64,000 bases of DNA from Marinobacter maroccanus (GTDB lineage: Bacteria > Pseudomonadota > Gammaproteobacteria > Pseudomonadales > Oleiphilaceae), in the NCBI RefSeq assembly GCF_002933275.1, contig NZ_PSSX01000003.1, positions 1 to 64,000 on the forward strand, in the 5' to 3' direction. Every line of letters begins with the position of its first letter. Positions within the stretch are counted from its first letter, which is position 1. Below, one piece after another: positions 43,860 through 52,054 of this stretch. The translations under genes and the position numbers were made by a program. The notes below the pieces were generated by a model. The model was not told where the DNA came from, did not search any database, and worked only from the letters and a program-made list of their open reading frames with translations.

Positions 43860-44833
43860 AGATCGGCAAATACAATTCGGTCTCGACCGGTATCCTTGGC
43901 TTCGTATAGCGCGGCATCGGCCCGGGCCAGCCAGCTATCGACACTTTCGCCATGCCGGAGCAGCGCCACACCAAATGAGGCGGTGACGGAACCCCCGGGA
44001 TGCTTCATGTACTTGCGCAGAACCTGCTGTAGATTATTCATCACTGCCTTGAGGCCAATGCCATCAACCCCTGGCAAGAGCAGCACAAACTCCTCACCGC
44101 CGTACCTGAACAGCTGGTCTGATTTGCGCGTGTTCTGTTTCAGCAGGGCAACCAGATCGGTCAACACATCATCGCCGACACCGTGGCCATGCTCATCGTT
44201 GATGCGCTTGAAATGGTCGATATCCAGCAGAACCAGGGCGTAGGGTAGCCCAGTGCGCTCGGCATCCGCTGCGGCCAGATCCAGCTCCTGATCCATGGAA
44301 CGCCGGTTTTTGATGCCGGTGAGCGGATCAATGGTTGCCAGGTGCTCCAGGCGCTCTCGCTGATCGTGGTTCCTGTGGGCAAACACATAGGCGCAGGCGC
44401 TGACCACAAATGCCGTTGAGGCAAAAGACCACATCTGGACATCAGAGCGGAAGGCACCGCCATGAACCATCAGGGCAACCACCGAGGCGACGTTCAAAAA
44501 CACCGCGATACGGGGACTGGCGAGGAAGAAGGTGGTAACAAGACAGGGATACAGCCAGAAAAGCCCGGGTTCGCCAACTAAAACTCCGACGACCACTGCA
44601 CCACCACAGGCGACACTCGCCACAACCACGCCACTTCTTCGCGTGTCTCCGGTTACCCATGCATACACAAGTGCTGAACAGATACCCAGGAGAATTGTTG
44701 TATCCACCAGGCCGGCCAGCAGGTTGCCTTGCATATAGCGCATAGCGGCAAAGGGAGTAATCCCCAACACCGCGCTGACGCCCAGCAGTGTGATAATCGA
44801 CAACCTGAAATCGGTCTTGAGGCGATGGAGCAT
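43823..44833 (-). CDS. Membrane diguanylate cyclase (GGDEF)
   Basis: A 336-residue protein. The N-terminal half holds about six membrane segments forming an unclassified sensor. The C-terminal GGDEF domain (about residues 170-330) has DPLTGIKNRRSMD, a GGEEF active site (RYGGEEFVLLLPG) and an inhibitory I-site RKSD five residues upstream. It should make c-di-GMP and be product-inhibited. It lies left of, and divergent from, the large signalling operon that also contains GGDEF/EAL domains. Confidence 0.88.
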   Translation of the reverse strand: MLHRLKTDFRLSIITLLGVSAVLGITPFAAMRYMQGNLLAGLVDTTILLGICSALVYAWVTGDTRRSGVVVASVACGGAVVVGVLVGEPGLFWLYPCLVTTFFLASPRIAVFLNVASVVALMVHGGAFRSDVQMWSFASTAFVVSACAYVFAHRNHDQRERLEHLATIDPLTGIKNRRSMDQELDLAAADAERTGLPYALVLLDIDHFKRINDEHGHGVGDDVLTDLVALLKQNTRKSDQLFRYGGEEFVLLLPGVDGIGLKAVMNNLQQVLRKYMKHPGGSVTASFGVALLRHGESVDSWLARADAALYEAKDTGRDRIVFADLQGAREPAANPA

Positions 44834-45222
44834 TAAGCGTTTTCGTCCGACAAAAGTATGATTCCGGATCCAAGAATAGCGGAAGAGTCTTGAGCGGTCG
44901 CTATAGAACTACGTTTTTTAACAATTTTTGAATAGTTACCTAAGTTCGACCGTCAAATCGCCGCCTTCCGTGAGAATTGCGACATGAGGGCCAGCCCCCG
45001 AAACACAGACCGAGCCTGCAAAGCCAGATCCCATAGCCGCCAATTAATAAGCATTAGATGTATAACTTAACCCTCTAGCAAATATACAAATAGTAACGCC
45101 CCTCCCAGCTGCAAGTAGCTATACTTGATCTGGGTCACAAAACTTAAAACTCATTGCAAATGCGTGAAATGTCGACCACCTTTGACCAAAAACAATACTC
45201 CAGGGTCAGGCAGGATTCGCCC
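44834..45222. promoter_or_regulatory. Leader of the large signalling operon
   Basis: About 390 AT-rich bases between the divergent GGDEF gene and the first kinase gene. No gene is supported. A TATACT box lies at 45120-45125 but has no good -35 partner, and TTGATC (45125-45130) has no well-spaced -10. The operon promoter probably lies here. Confidence 0.35.
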
Positions 45223-46074
45223 ATGTCCAACGCAGCTATCCCACAGTCCGAAAAAGAATTGATGAACGCCCGGCTTGACCAGGCCAGACGGCAATTGATG
45301 CAGTCTGAAAAACTGGCTGCCATCGGCCAGCTGGCTGCCGGCGTTGCCCATGAGATCAATAACCCCGTCGGTTATGTCTATTCCAACCTGCAGAGCCTGG
45401 AAAGTTACCTTACAGACCTGTTCCGGCTTACTGATGCAATCGACAGCACAGAGTCATTGGACAGCCTCAGGGCTATCAAGCAGAGCATCGATTACGAGTT
45501 CGTGCGAGACGATCTCAACGACCTCCTAGCTGAATCACGGGAAGGCATTGAAAGGGTAAAAACGATTATCTCGGCCATGAAGGATTTCTCCCACATTGAA
45601 GAGGAGGAGTTCAAGCCGGCTGACATCCAGCGAGGCATCGAAACCACGCTGAACGTGGTTAATAACGAGCTCAAGTACAAGGCCCAGGTCATCCGGGAAT
45701 TTGGCGAGCTGCCTCCTGTTGAGTGCATTATCTCGCAGGTCAATCAGGTTGTGATGAACCTGCTGGTCAATGCCGCCCACGCCATCGATGAATTCGGGCA
45801 GATCCATATCCGTACCCGGACAGACGGAGATAATGTCGTCATTGAAATCGAGGACACAGGCCAGGGCATTTCCGAGGAAAACCTGAACCGCATCTTTGAA
45901 CCTTTCTTCACAACCAAACCCATAGGCAAGGGGACCGGTCTGGGCCTCTCTCTGTCGTTCAATATCGTTGAAAAACACAACGGCCGCATCGACGTGGACA
46001 GCAAACCCGGTAAGGGCACCTGTTTCCGAATTACGCTCCCGGCCAAACAACCCCAGACACCTGAAGCCGCATGA
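45223..46074 (+). CDS. Soluble sensor histidine kinase (operon gene 1)
   Basis: A 283-residue kinase core without a recognisable sensor. A short N-terminal coiled coil (EKELMNARLDQARRQLMQSEKL) leads to the H-box AAGVAHEINNPVGYVYSNL, then N-box NLLVNAAHAIDEFG, G1 DTGQGIS and G2 GTGLGLSLSF. In-frame starts exist upstream (TTG 45154, ATG 45160, ATG 45169), so the protein could be up to 306 residues. The ATG at 45223 has AGGA upstream. The stop overlaps the next gene by 4 bases. It is likely to phosphorylate one or more REC domains of this operon. Confidence 0.83.
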   Translation: MSNAAIPQSEKELMNARLDQARRQLMQSEKLAAIGQLAAGVAHEINNPVGYVYSNLQSLESYLTDLFRLTDAIDSTESLDSLRAIKQSIDYEFVRDDLNDLLAESREGIERVKTIISAMKDFSHIEEEEFKPADIQRGIETTLNVVNNELKYKAQVIREFGELPPVECIISQVNQVVMNLLVNAAHAIDEFGQIHIRTRTDGDNVVIEIEDTGQGISEENLNRIFEPFFTTKPIGKGTGLGLSLSFNIVEKHNGRIDVDSKPGKGTCFRITLPAKQPQTPEAA

Positions 46075-47450
46075 CCATGAACGAATCGGCAACCGGGCCC
46101 AACCAGGCCGGGGAATCCCAGGCGATCAGCGCAAAACTGCTGCTGGTGGATGACGAGGATAATATTCTTCGCAGCCTGAAACGGGTGCTGCGCAAGGAGC
46201 CCTACGAGCTTGTCACCGCCGGCTCGGGTGACGAAGCATTAACGCTGATGGAAGACCAGCGCTTTGATCTGGTGATTTCCGACGCCCGGATGCCGGGGAT
46301 GGATGGCCCGACCCTGTTGGCCAACATCAGAAAGCGGTTCCCCTGGTGCATACGGATTCTGTTAACCGGATACGCTGACATCAATTCGACCGTTTCGGCC
46401 ATCAATGAGGGCCAGATATACCGCTACATCAGCAAACCCTGGGATGACGACGAGCTTCGGCTGATTCTTCGCCAGGCGCTGGCCTTTCAGCAATCCGAAC
46501 GTCGACGTTTGGCGCTTGAAAAACTAACCCGCAAACAGAACCGTGAGCTCAAGGAACTGAATGCTACCCTCGAAGAAAAGGTTCGTGACCGCACCGCCGA
46601 GCTCAAAGAAACCGCCGACATGCTGGATCTTGCTTACCAGGAGCTTCGCCAGAGCTATGTAACAACCACGGAAGTTTTCTCTTCCCTGATTGATAAACGC
46701 CTGCCCGCCAACCGCCAGCCGAACGCCAAAGTCATTGCCCTGGTCAAGGCCTTTGCCGACTACCACAAGCTTGATGAAGAACTGAGCCGCAACCTGACAA
46801 TGGCGGCGGCTCTCTACAACCTGGGCAAGCTCAGTTGGCCGGATGAGCTGTTCACGGCGCCATCGGACCTGCTCAGCAAAGACCAGCGCCTGGAGTACAT
46901 GAAGTATCCGATGGCCGGAGAGCAGCTGCTCATGGCCCTGGAGCCTCTGCGGGACACCGCCAAAATCATTCGCCACCACCAGGAAAAGTGGAATGGTTAT
47001 GGCGTGCCGGACCGGCTGGAAGGAAAGGATATTCCGCTCGGGTCACGAATTCTTCGGCTGGCAGTCGATTTCATCGAACTCCAGTACGGGCTGATACTTG
47101 AGCGCCGGGTGCCAAGGGATAACGCCATCAAACTGATCAAGCGCTACCGCGATCGGCTGTACGATCCGGAAGTAGCGGATCAGTTTCTGGAAATGGTGAT
47201 CGAGGTCGCCCCGGACATCGAGCACGAAGATCCGGACGTTCTGGTCCTGGACACACTGCGATTAAAGCCAGGCATGGTGCTGGCGCGAAACCTTTACGCG
47301 GCCTCGGGCATGTTGCTATTGAATGAAGGCAAGGTGCTGACATCCATTCTGATCGACAAGCTTGCAGCCTTTGAAAAGGGCGAACCGGACGGCCACCGCT
47401 ACACTTTGTATGTGCATCGGCCGGAAGAAGATACGGAGACCACCCCATGA
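46071..47450 (+). CDS. Response regulator with degenerate HD-GYP domain (operon gene 2)
   Basis: A 459-residue protein. The REC domain (about residues 20-140) has LLVDDEDN, phospho-Asp in LVISDARMPGMDG and YRYISKPWDDDEL. A coiled coil (about 145-190) leads to an HD-GYP-like domain in which the metal-binding HD is replaced (AALYNLGKLSWPDEL instead of LHDIGK). HH is kept (IIRHHQEKWNGYGVP). Catalysis of c-di-GMP breakdown is therefore doubtful, and a binding or scaffold role is more likely. It overlaps both neighbours by 4 bases. Confidence 0.85.
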   Translation: MTMNESATGPNQAGESQAISAKLLLVDDEDNILRSLKRVLRKEPYELVTAGSGDEALTLMEDQRFDLVISDARMPGMDGPTLLANIRKRFPWCIRILLTGYADINSTVSAINEGQIYRYISKPWDDDELRLILRQALAFQQSERRRLALEKLTRKQNRELKELNATLEEKVRDRTAELKETADMLDLAYQELRQSYVTTTEVFSSLIDKRLPANRQPNAKVIALVKAFADYHKLDEELSRNLTMAAALYNLGKLSWPDELFTAPSDLLSKDQRLEYMKYPMAGEQLLMALEPLRDTAKIIRHHQEKWNGYGVPDRLEGKDIPLGSRILRLAVDFIELQYGLILERRVPRDNAIKLIKRYRDRLYDPEVADQFLEMVIEVAPDIEHEDPDVLVLDTLRLKPGMVLARNLYAASGMLLLNEGKVLTSILIDKLAAFEKGEPDGHRYTLYVHRPEEDTETTP

Positions 47451-47977
47451 TCAAGATCCAGCTCGTGGACGACGAGCCCAATATCCTGAGCGCCCTGCGC
47501 CGGCTTCTGAAGCCCCAGGGCTGGGAAGTACACACCTACAACACGGTGGAATCCGCCCTGGGCGGCCTGCTCGAACACGATTATGCCGTGATTGTTTCGG
47601 ACTACCAGATGCCGAGCGCCGACGGTGTCACTTACCTGCAATTTGCCAAGCAACGTCAGCCCGATGCCATGCGCCTGGTACTAAGTGCCCACGGCGATCG
47701 AAGCTCGATGATCAAGGCCATCAACCAGGCGGAAGTCTACCGATTCCTGTCCAAGCCCTGGGATGATTATGAGGTGGTGGCATCCATTCAGTCAGCAATC
47801 GACCTGTATCGGCTGAAACTGGAGAACCGGCAGTTGCGCGAAGAGGTGGATACCCAGAAGGCGATGCTCCGTGCACGGGAGCAGGAACTGTTGAGACTGG
47901 AAACCGAAAACCCCGGCATAACACGGGTACACCGTGATACAGACGGCTCGGTTCTGATCGGTGACCATGACGGATAG
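47447..47977 (+). CDS. Single-domain response regulator with coiled-coil tail (operon gene 3)
   Basis: A 176-residue protein. The REC domain has QLVDDEPNILSALRRLLK, phospho-Asp in AVIVSDYQMPSADG and YRFLSKPWDDYEV. From about residue 122 a charged coiled coil follows (LKLENRQLREEVDTQKAML), then a short acidic tail. No output domain is present, so it probably works by protein contact, perhaps with the GTPase encoded 11 bases downstream. Its REC domain is of the same subtype as those of genes 2, 6 and 9 of this operon. Confidence 0.85.
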   Translation: MIKIQLVDDEPNILSALRRLLKPQGWEVHTYNTVESALGGLLEHDYAVIVSDYQMPSADGVTYLQFAKQRQPDAMRLVLSAHGDRSSMIKAINQAEVYRFLSKPWDDYEVVASIQSAIDLYRLKLENRQLREEVDTQKAMLRAREQELLRLETENPGITRVHRDTDGSVLIGDHDG

Positions 47978-47988
47978 CGATATCGCCA

Positions 47989-48663
47989 ATGCCTGATTTC
48001 GATGCGGACGACAACAAGCTGACGCTCAAGGTGGTATTTTACGGACCAGCCCTCAGCGGCAAGACCACCAACCTGATGCAACTCCATTCCCTGCTGAATC
48101 CGCAGCGGAAGGGGGAGCTGATGGTGCTCGAAACCCGTGACGACCGCACTCTGTTCTTCGATATGCTGCCCATTGGTCTGCGCGGTAATTCCGGGCTGGA
48201 CCTGCGCCTGAAACTCTATACCGTGCCGGGACAGGTACAGCACGACAGCACCCGCAAGGCGGTGCTTTCGCGGGCGGATGGCGTTGTCTTCGTTGCTGAT
48301 TCACAGCCCTCCCAACAGGACAACAATGCAACCGCCTTCGGAAACCTGGAGGAAAACCTGGAAAAGGTCGGGCTGGACATCGACACCCTGCCCATGGTGG
48401 TTCAGTTCAACAAGCGGGATATCCCCGGAGTGGTGGACGAACAGGACCTGCAGACACGCTGGGCCTCAACCCCGTGGGCCCCGCTGGTCATGGCCTCGGC
48501 GCTTCAGGGCAAAGGGGTGATCGATACCTTCAGGCTGCTGCTGGACCGGCTGTATACGGTCATCAACGGGGAATACGATCTGGAGATGCTGCACAGCATC
48601 GACCGACACACGTTTATTGAAGGCCTGAGTGCCAACTACGGGGAACGTCATGCGCACCTTTGA
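47989..48663 (+). CDS. MglA-like small Ras-type GTPase (operon gene 4)
   Basis: A 224-residue GTPase with the MglA pattern: Walker A GPALSGKTTN (residues 19-28), DRTLFFDMLP, switch II TVPGQVQHDSTRK, VLSRADGVVFVADS, and guanine-binding NKRD. In Myxococcus, MglA-GTP sets the leading pole and controls type IV pili and gliding. No MglB (roadblock) activator protein is encoded next to it or elsewhere in the window. Placement just ahead of a kinase and a REC-PilB fusion makes a role in polar motor control plausible. The stop overlaps the next ATG by 14 bases. Confidence 0.88.
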   Translation: MPDFDADDNKLTLKVVFYGPALSGKTTNLMQLHSLLNPQRKGELMVLETRDDRTLFFDMLPIGLRGNSGLDLRLKLYTVPGQVQHDSTRKAVLSRADGVVFVADSQPSQQDNNATAFGNLEENLEKVGLDIDTLPMVVQFNKRDIPGVVDEQDLQTRWASTPWAPLVMASALQGKGVIDTFRLLLDRLYTVINGEYDLEMLHSIDRHTFIEGLSANYGERHAHL

Positions 48664-49807
48664 AGACGATCCTTCCCTTGAGGATTTGCTCAGTCCGGAG
48701 CAGCGGGAGCGCCTGGAACGACTCCTGAGCGACCTGTGCACTGAACCCGTCAGGCTGACTGAGCAGAAATCGGAAGGTTCCGTGCCGGTGGAGTTCAACC
48801 TGGAGACCATCGGCTGGCTATCCGGTGGCTCGAGGGATGAACGGCGGGCCGCGGCAAACCTGATCGGATTTATCATGATGTTCGTGGCCAAGTATCGACT
48901 GGCGGCCAACCTTCATCATGACACCACCGAAGCCAGCTACGCCGAACTGCAGCGTCAGAACGAAGCTTTGAAAGCCTCGGAAGCCCGATACCGTGAGCTG
49001 TCGGAGCAGCTTCAGGACAAAGTGGATGAGCAGGTCAGGGTCATACAGAAAAACCAGCAGGAGCTGTTCGAGAGTGCACGGCTGCGGTCGGTCGGTCAGC
49101 TGGCGGCGGGTGTAGCCCACGAAATCAACAACCCGATCGGATTCATCAGCAGTAACCTCAGGGTGGCGCGAGATTACCTGGAAGACCTTCGGGAGATGGT
49201 TCCGGCCTCACCAAACAATCAGGAGTTGCTCGACGACTTCCGGGATCTGCTCACCGAATCCATGGACGGCACAAGTCGAGTTGCGGGTATCGTTTCGGAC
49301 CTGAAAACCTTTTCAAGCATAGATCAGGCTGACTATTCTCTATGCAGGATCAATGAGTTGCTGAAAAGTGCGGTCCATCTGGTGCAGACAGAATATAACC
49401 ACAGCCTGCAGATATCCGAGCGCCTGGCCCAACTTCCCGCCGTGACCGGCCATCCCTCCCGGCTGTCCCAGACCTTTTTCAATGTACTGGACAACGCAGC
49501 CCAGGCGCTCAGGGATACAGATCAGGAGCCAGCGCAAGGGCGCATTCTGGTTCAGTCCAGACTGGAGGGGGACACTATCCAGGTTGTCATCCAGGACAAC
49601 GGTTGCGGCATTTCAGAGGCCGACCGGGGACGGGTTTTCGATGCATTCTTTACCACGCGACCCGTGGGATCAGGCACTGGCCTTGGTCTCACTGTAGCCC
49701 GGGACACCTTGCGGGCTCACAAGGGCAATGTGCAAATTGACAGCCGCCCCGGTACAGGCACCCGCGTGACACTCACAATTCCCATGCAAGGCGCCCAGGA
49801 ATCCTAA
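48650..49807 (+). CDS. Soluble sensor histidine kinase with unknown N-terminal domain (operon gene 5)
   Basis: A 385-residue protein. The N-terminal ~100 residues (SLEDLLSPEQRERLERLL to NLIGFIMMFVAKYRLAANL) match no domain I know. A coiled coil (about 105-150) follows, then H-box AAGVAHEINNPIGFISSNL, N-box NVLDNAAQALRD, G1 DNGCGISE and G2 GTGLGLTVA. The kinase core is clearly related to that of gene 1. The start at 48650 with GGGGAA upstream is better than 48629. The stop directly abuts the start of the REC-ATPase gene, its probable partner. Confidence 0.85.
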   Translation: MRTFEDDPSLEDLLSPEQRERLERLLSDLCTEPVRLTEQKSEGSVPVEFNLETIGWLSGGSRDERRAAANLIGFIMMFVAKYRLAANLHHDTTEASYAELQRQNEALKASEARYRELSEQLQDKVDEQVRVIQKNQQELFESARLRSVGQLAAGVAHEINNPIGFISSNLRVARDYLEDLREMVPASPNNQELLDDFRDLLTESMDGTSRVAGIVSDLKTFSSIDQADYSLCRINELLKSAVHLVQTEYNHSLQISERLAQLPAVTGHPSRLSQTFFNVLDNAAQALRDTDQEPAQGRILVQSRLEGDTIQVVIQDNGCGISEADRGRVFDAFFTTRPVGSGTGLGLTVARDTLRAHKGNVQIDSRPGTGTRVTLTIPMQGAQES

Positions 49808-52054
49808 ATGGCAAAACGCTACGCATCCCTTTTTCACAGTGAGGAATCCCAGAGCGATCAGGGCAATGCTCCGGAGACCAAAAAAGCCCCCTACCGGCTC
49901 CTTCTCGTGGATGACGAGCCCAATATCCTGGCCTCGCTGCGCAGGGTCTTCCAGCGTGAGAATTACGAACTTCTCTTTGCCCGCAGTGGCGAAGAAGCCC
50001 TTCGCATTATGGAAAAACAGCCGGCAGAGCTGATCATGACCGACTTCATGATGCCGGGAATGAACGGTAGTGAACTGCTTCGGGAGGTCCGGGAACGCTG
50101 GCCCCAGACCATTCGGATCATGCTCACCGGCCATGCCAATACCGATGCTGTAATGGGTTCCATCAAGGACGGGGCGGTTTACCGGTTCATCCTGAAACCC
50201 TGGAATGACGACGACATCCGGCTAACCATCGCTCTGGCCCTGGAACAGTATGAGCTGATTCAGCGCACTCGCGCACTGGAACAGCAAACCAAAAAACAGA
50301 GCCGGGACCTGGAGACCATCAGCAAGCTGACCGCGACCAACCGGAGCCAGTTGGCGATCCTGCTGCACAAGAAAGGCTGGCTGAACCCACAACAGATTCA
50401 GCAACTGCATCGGGAAATGCAGAGCCAGAAAACGCCGGTGGTCCGGCAGTTGCTCAAGCACGAATGGGTGGACTTCCGGAAAGTCTTCGAACTCTTGCGG
50501 GACGAAATGCTGTTTGAGGAAATCGATCTGCGGGAGTTCCAGCCCGATCCGAGCCTGTTATCACTGGTGCCCCAGAAGATCTGTACACGCCAACTGGTCT
50601 TGCCATTACGCACCAGTGGGCAGCGTCTTCGGCTTGCCATGGTTGATCCCATGGACATCAACCTGATCGACGAGCTCGGTTTCATGACCGGCTACACCAT
50701 CCACCCCCTGCTCTGTGAAACCTCGCAGATGCAGGCAAAGCTGGCGGAGGTATTTGGAGAAACGACCGATCTGGATGACATCACCACCCGGGTTGGTACC
50801 GATGATCCGTATGAAGGTATCGAGATTGTTCTCGACGAGGATTCAGACCAGGAATCCCTGGAACAGCTGCTGGGTAGCTCCGAAGAGCCTCCCGCCATCC
50901 GGCTGGTGAATGCCATCATTCTGGAGGCCCTGCGGCTTGGCGCCAGCGATATTCACGTGCATCCCCGCACCAAATCACTGGTCGTGCGCTATCGGATTGA
51001 TGGGGTGCTGCAGGACAAAATACACATTCCCACCAATCTGTTGATGTCCGTTGTCTCCCGGATCAAGGTCATGGCGGAGCTGGACATTACCGAACGCCGC
51101 AAGCCCCAGGATGGGCGCATCACCGTCAAGACGCCCATGCGTATTGTGGATTTGCGGATTTCTACCCTGCCAACCATCAACGGCGAAAAAGTCGTTATGC
51201 GGGTACTGGAACGTCAGTCCTCGGCCCAGTCTCTGGAGGATCTCGGCCTCTCGGAGCACAACCTGAAACGGCTGATGCATGTGATCGCCAAGCCCCAGGG
51301 CATCATTCTGGCCACAGGCCCTACCGGCAGCGGCAAGACCACAACCCTGTATGCGCTGCTGCAACACAACGCCTCGCCGGAACGAAACTACGTCACCATT
51401 GAGGACCCGGTGGAATTTCATGTCGATATGGCCGGCCAGGTGCCGGTGAAAGAGAGAATCGGCCTGAACTTCGCCAGCGTGCTACGGGCGATTTTGCGGC
51501 AGGATCCGGATGTCATCCTGCTGGGTGAGATCCGCGACGAGGAAACCGCCGATGTGGCTTTTCATGCAGCCATGACCGGGCACCTGGTGTATTCCACCCT
51601 GCACACCAGTTCGGCGGCGGCAACCGTGGCCCGACTGCTTGACCTGGGCCTGAAACCCTTCGTGCTGGCCTCCGCCCTGGAGGCTATTATTGCCCAGCGG
51701 CTGGTTCGTAAAATTTGCACTCACTGCCGGGAAGAAACCCCGCCACCGTCTGAGGTTCTCGCTCAACTGGGTCCCGAATTCCAGAACACAGGTCTGGTGT
51801 TCTACAGGGGCAGGGGCTGCGAAAAATGCCATAAGGGCTATAAGGGGCGGGTAGCGATTCACGAAGTTCTGACCATGAACGAGGACCTCAGGATTGCGAT
51901 TACCGAGGGCGCAAGCGCCATGCAGATCGAGACCATCGCCAGGGAGCAGGGCATGAAGGTTCTGCTCGATGATGCCCTTGAGAAACTGCGGGCCGGCCTG
52001 ACAACGCCGGACGAAGTACTACGGCTACTGGGGCCACAGGTGCTGAATGGTTAG
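49808..52054 (+). CDS. REC-PilB/GspE fusion: response regulator with type IV pilus/T2SS ATPase (operon gene 6)
   Basis: A 748-residue protein. The REC domain (about residues 29-145) has LLVDDEPNIL, phospho-Asp in LIMTDFMMPGMNG and YRFILKPWNDDDI. A linker helix is followed by an MshEN-type N-terminal domain (about 165-330), a possible c-di-GMP binding module. The GspE/PilB ATPase (about 365-748) has ASDIHVHPR, Walker A GPTGSGKTTT (about 503-512), Walker B region VILLGEIRDEETAD, GHLVYSTLHT, and the zinc cysteines CTHC (about 636) and CEKC (about 671). All motor motifs are intact. No other pilus gene is nearby, so the motor must join machinery encoded elsewhere or have another role. Confidence 0.9.
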   Translation: MAKRYASLFHSEESQSDQGNAPETKKAPYRLLLVDDEPNILASLRRVFQRENYELLFARSGEEALRIMEKQPAELIMTDFMMPGMNGSELLREVRERWPQTIRIMLTGHANTDAVMGSIKDGAVYRFILKPWNDDDIRLTIALALEQYELIQRTRALEQQTKKQSRDLETISKLTATNRSQLAILLHKKGWLNPQQIQQLHREMQSQKTPVVRQLLKHEWVDFRKVFELLRDEMLFEEIDLREFQPDPSLLSLVPQKICTRQLVLPLRTSGQRLRLAMVDPMDINLIDELGFMTGYTIHPLLCETSQMQAKLAEVFGETTDLDDITTRVGTDDPYEGIEIVLDEDSDQESLEQLLGSSEEPPAIRLVNAIILEALRLGASDIHVHPRTKSLVVRYRIDGVLQDKIHIPTNLLMSVVSRIKVMAELDITERRKPQDGRITVKTPMRIVDLRISTLPTINGEKVVMRVLERQSSAQSLEDLGLSEHNLKRLMHVIAKPQGIILATGPTGSGKTTTLYALLQHNASPERNYVTIEDPVEFHVDMAGQVPVKERIGLNFASVLRAILRQDPDVILLGEIRDEETADVAFHAAMTGHLVYSTLHTSSAAATVARLLDLGLKPFVLASALEAIIAQRLVRKICTHCREETPPPSEVLAQLGPEFQNTGLVFYRGRGCEKCHKGYKGRVAIHEVLTMNEDLRIAITEGASAMQIETIAREQGMKVLLDDALEKLRAGLTTPDEVLRLLGPQVLNG

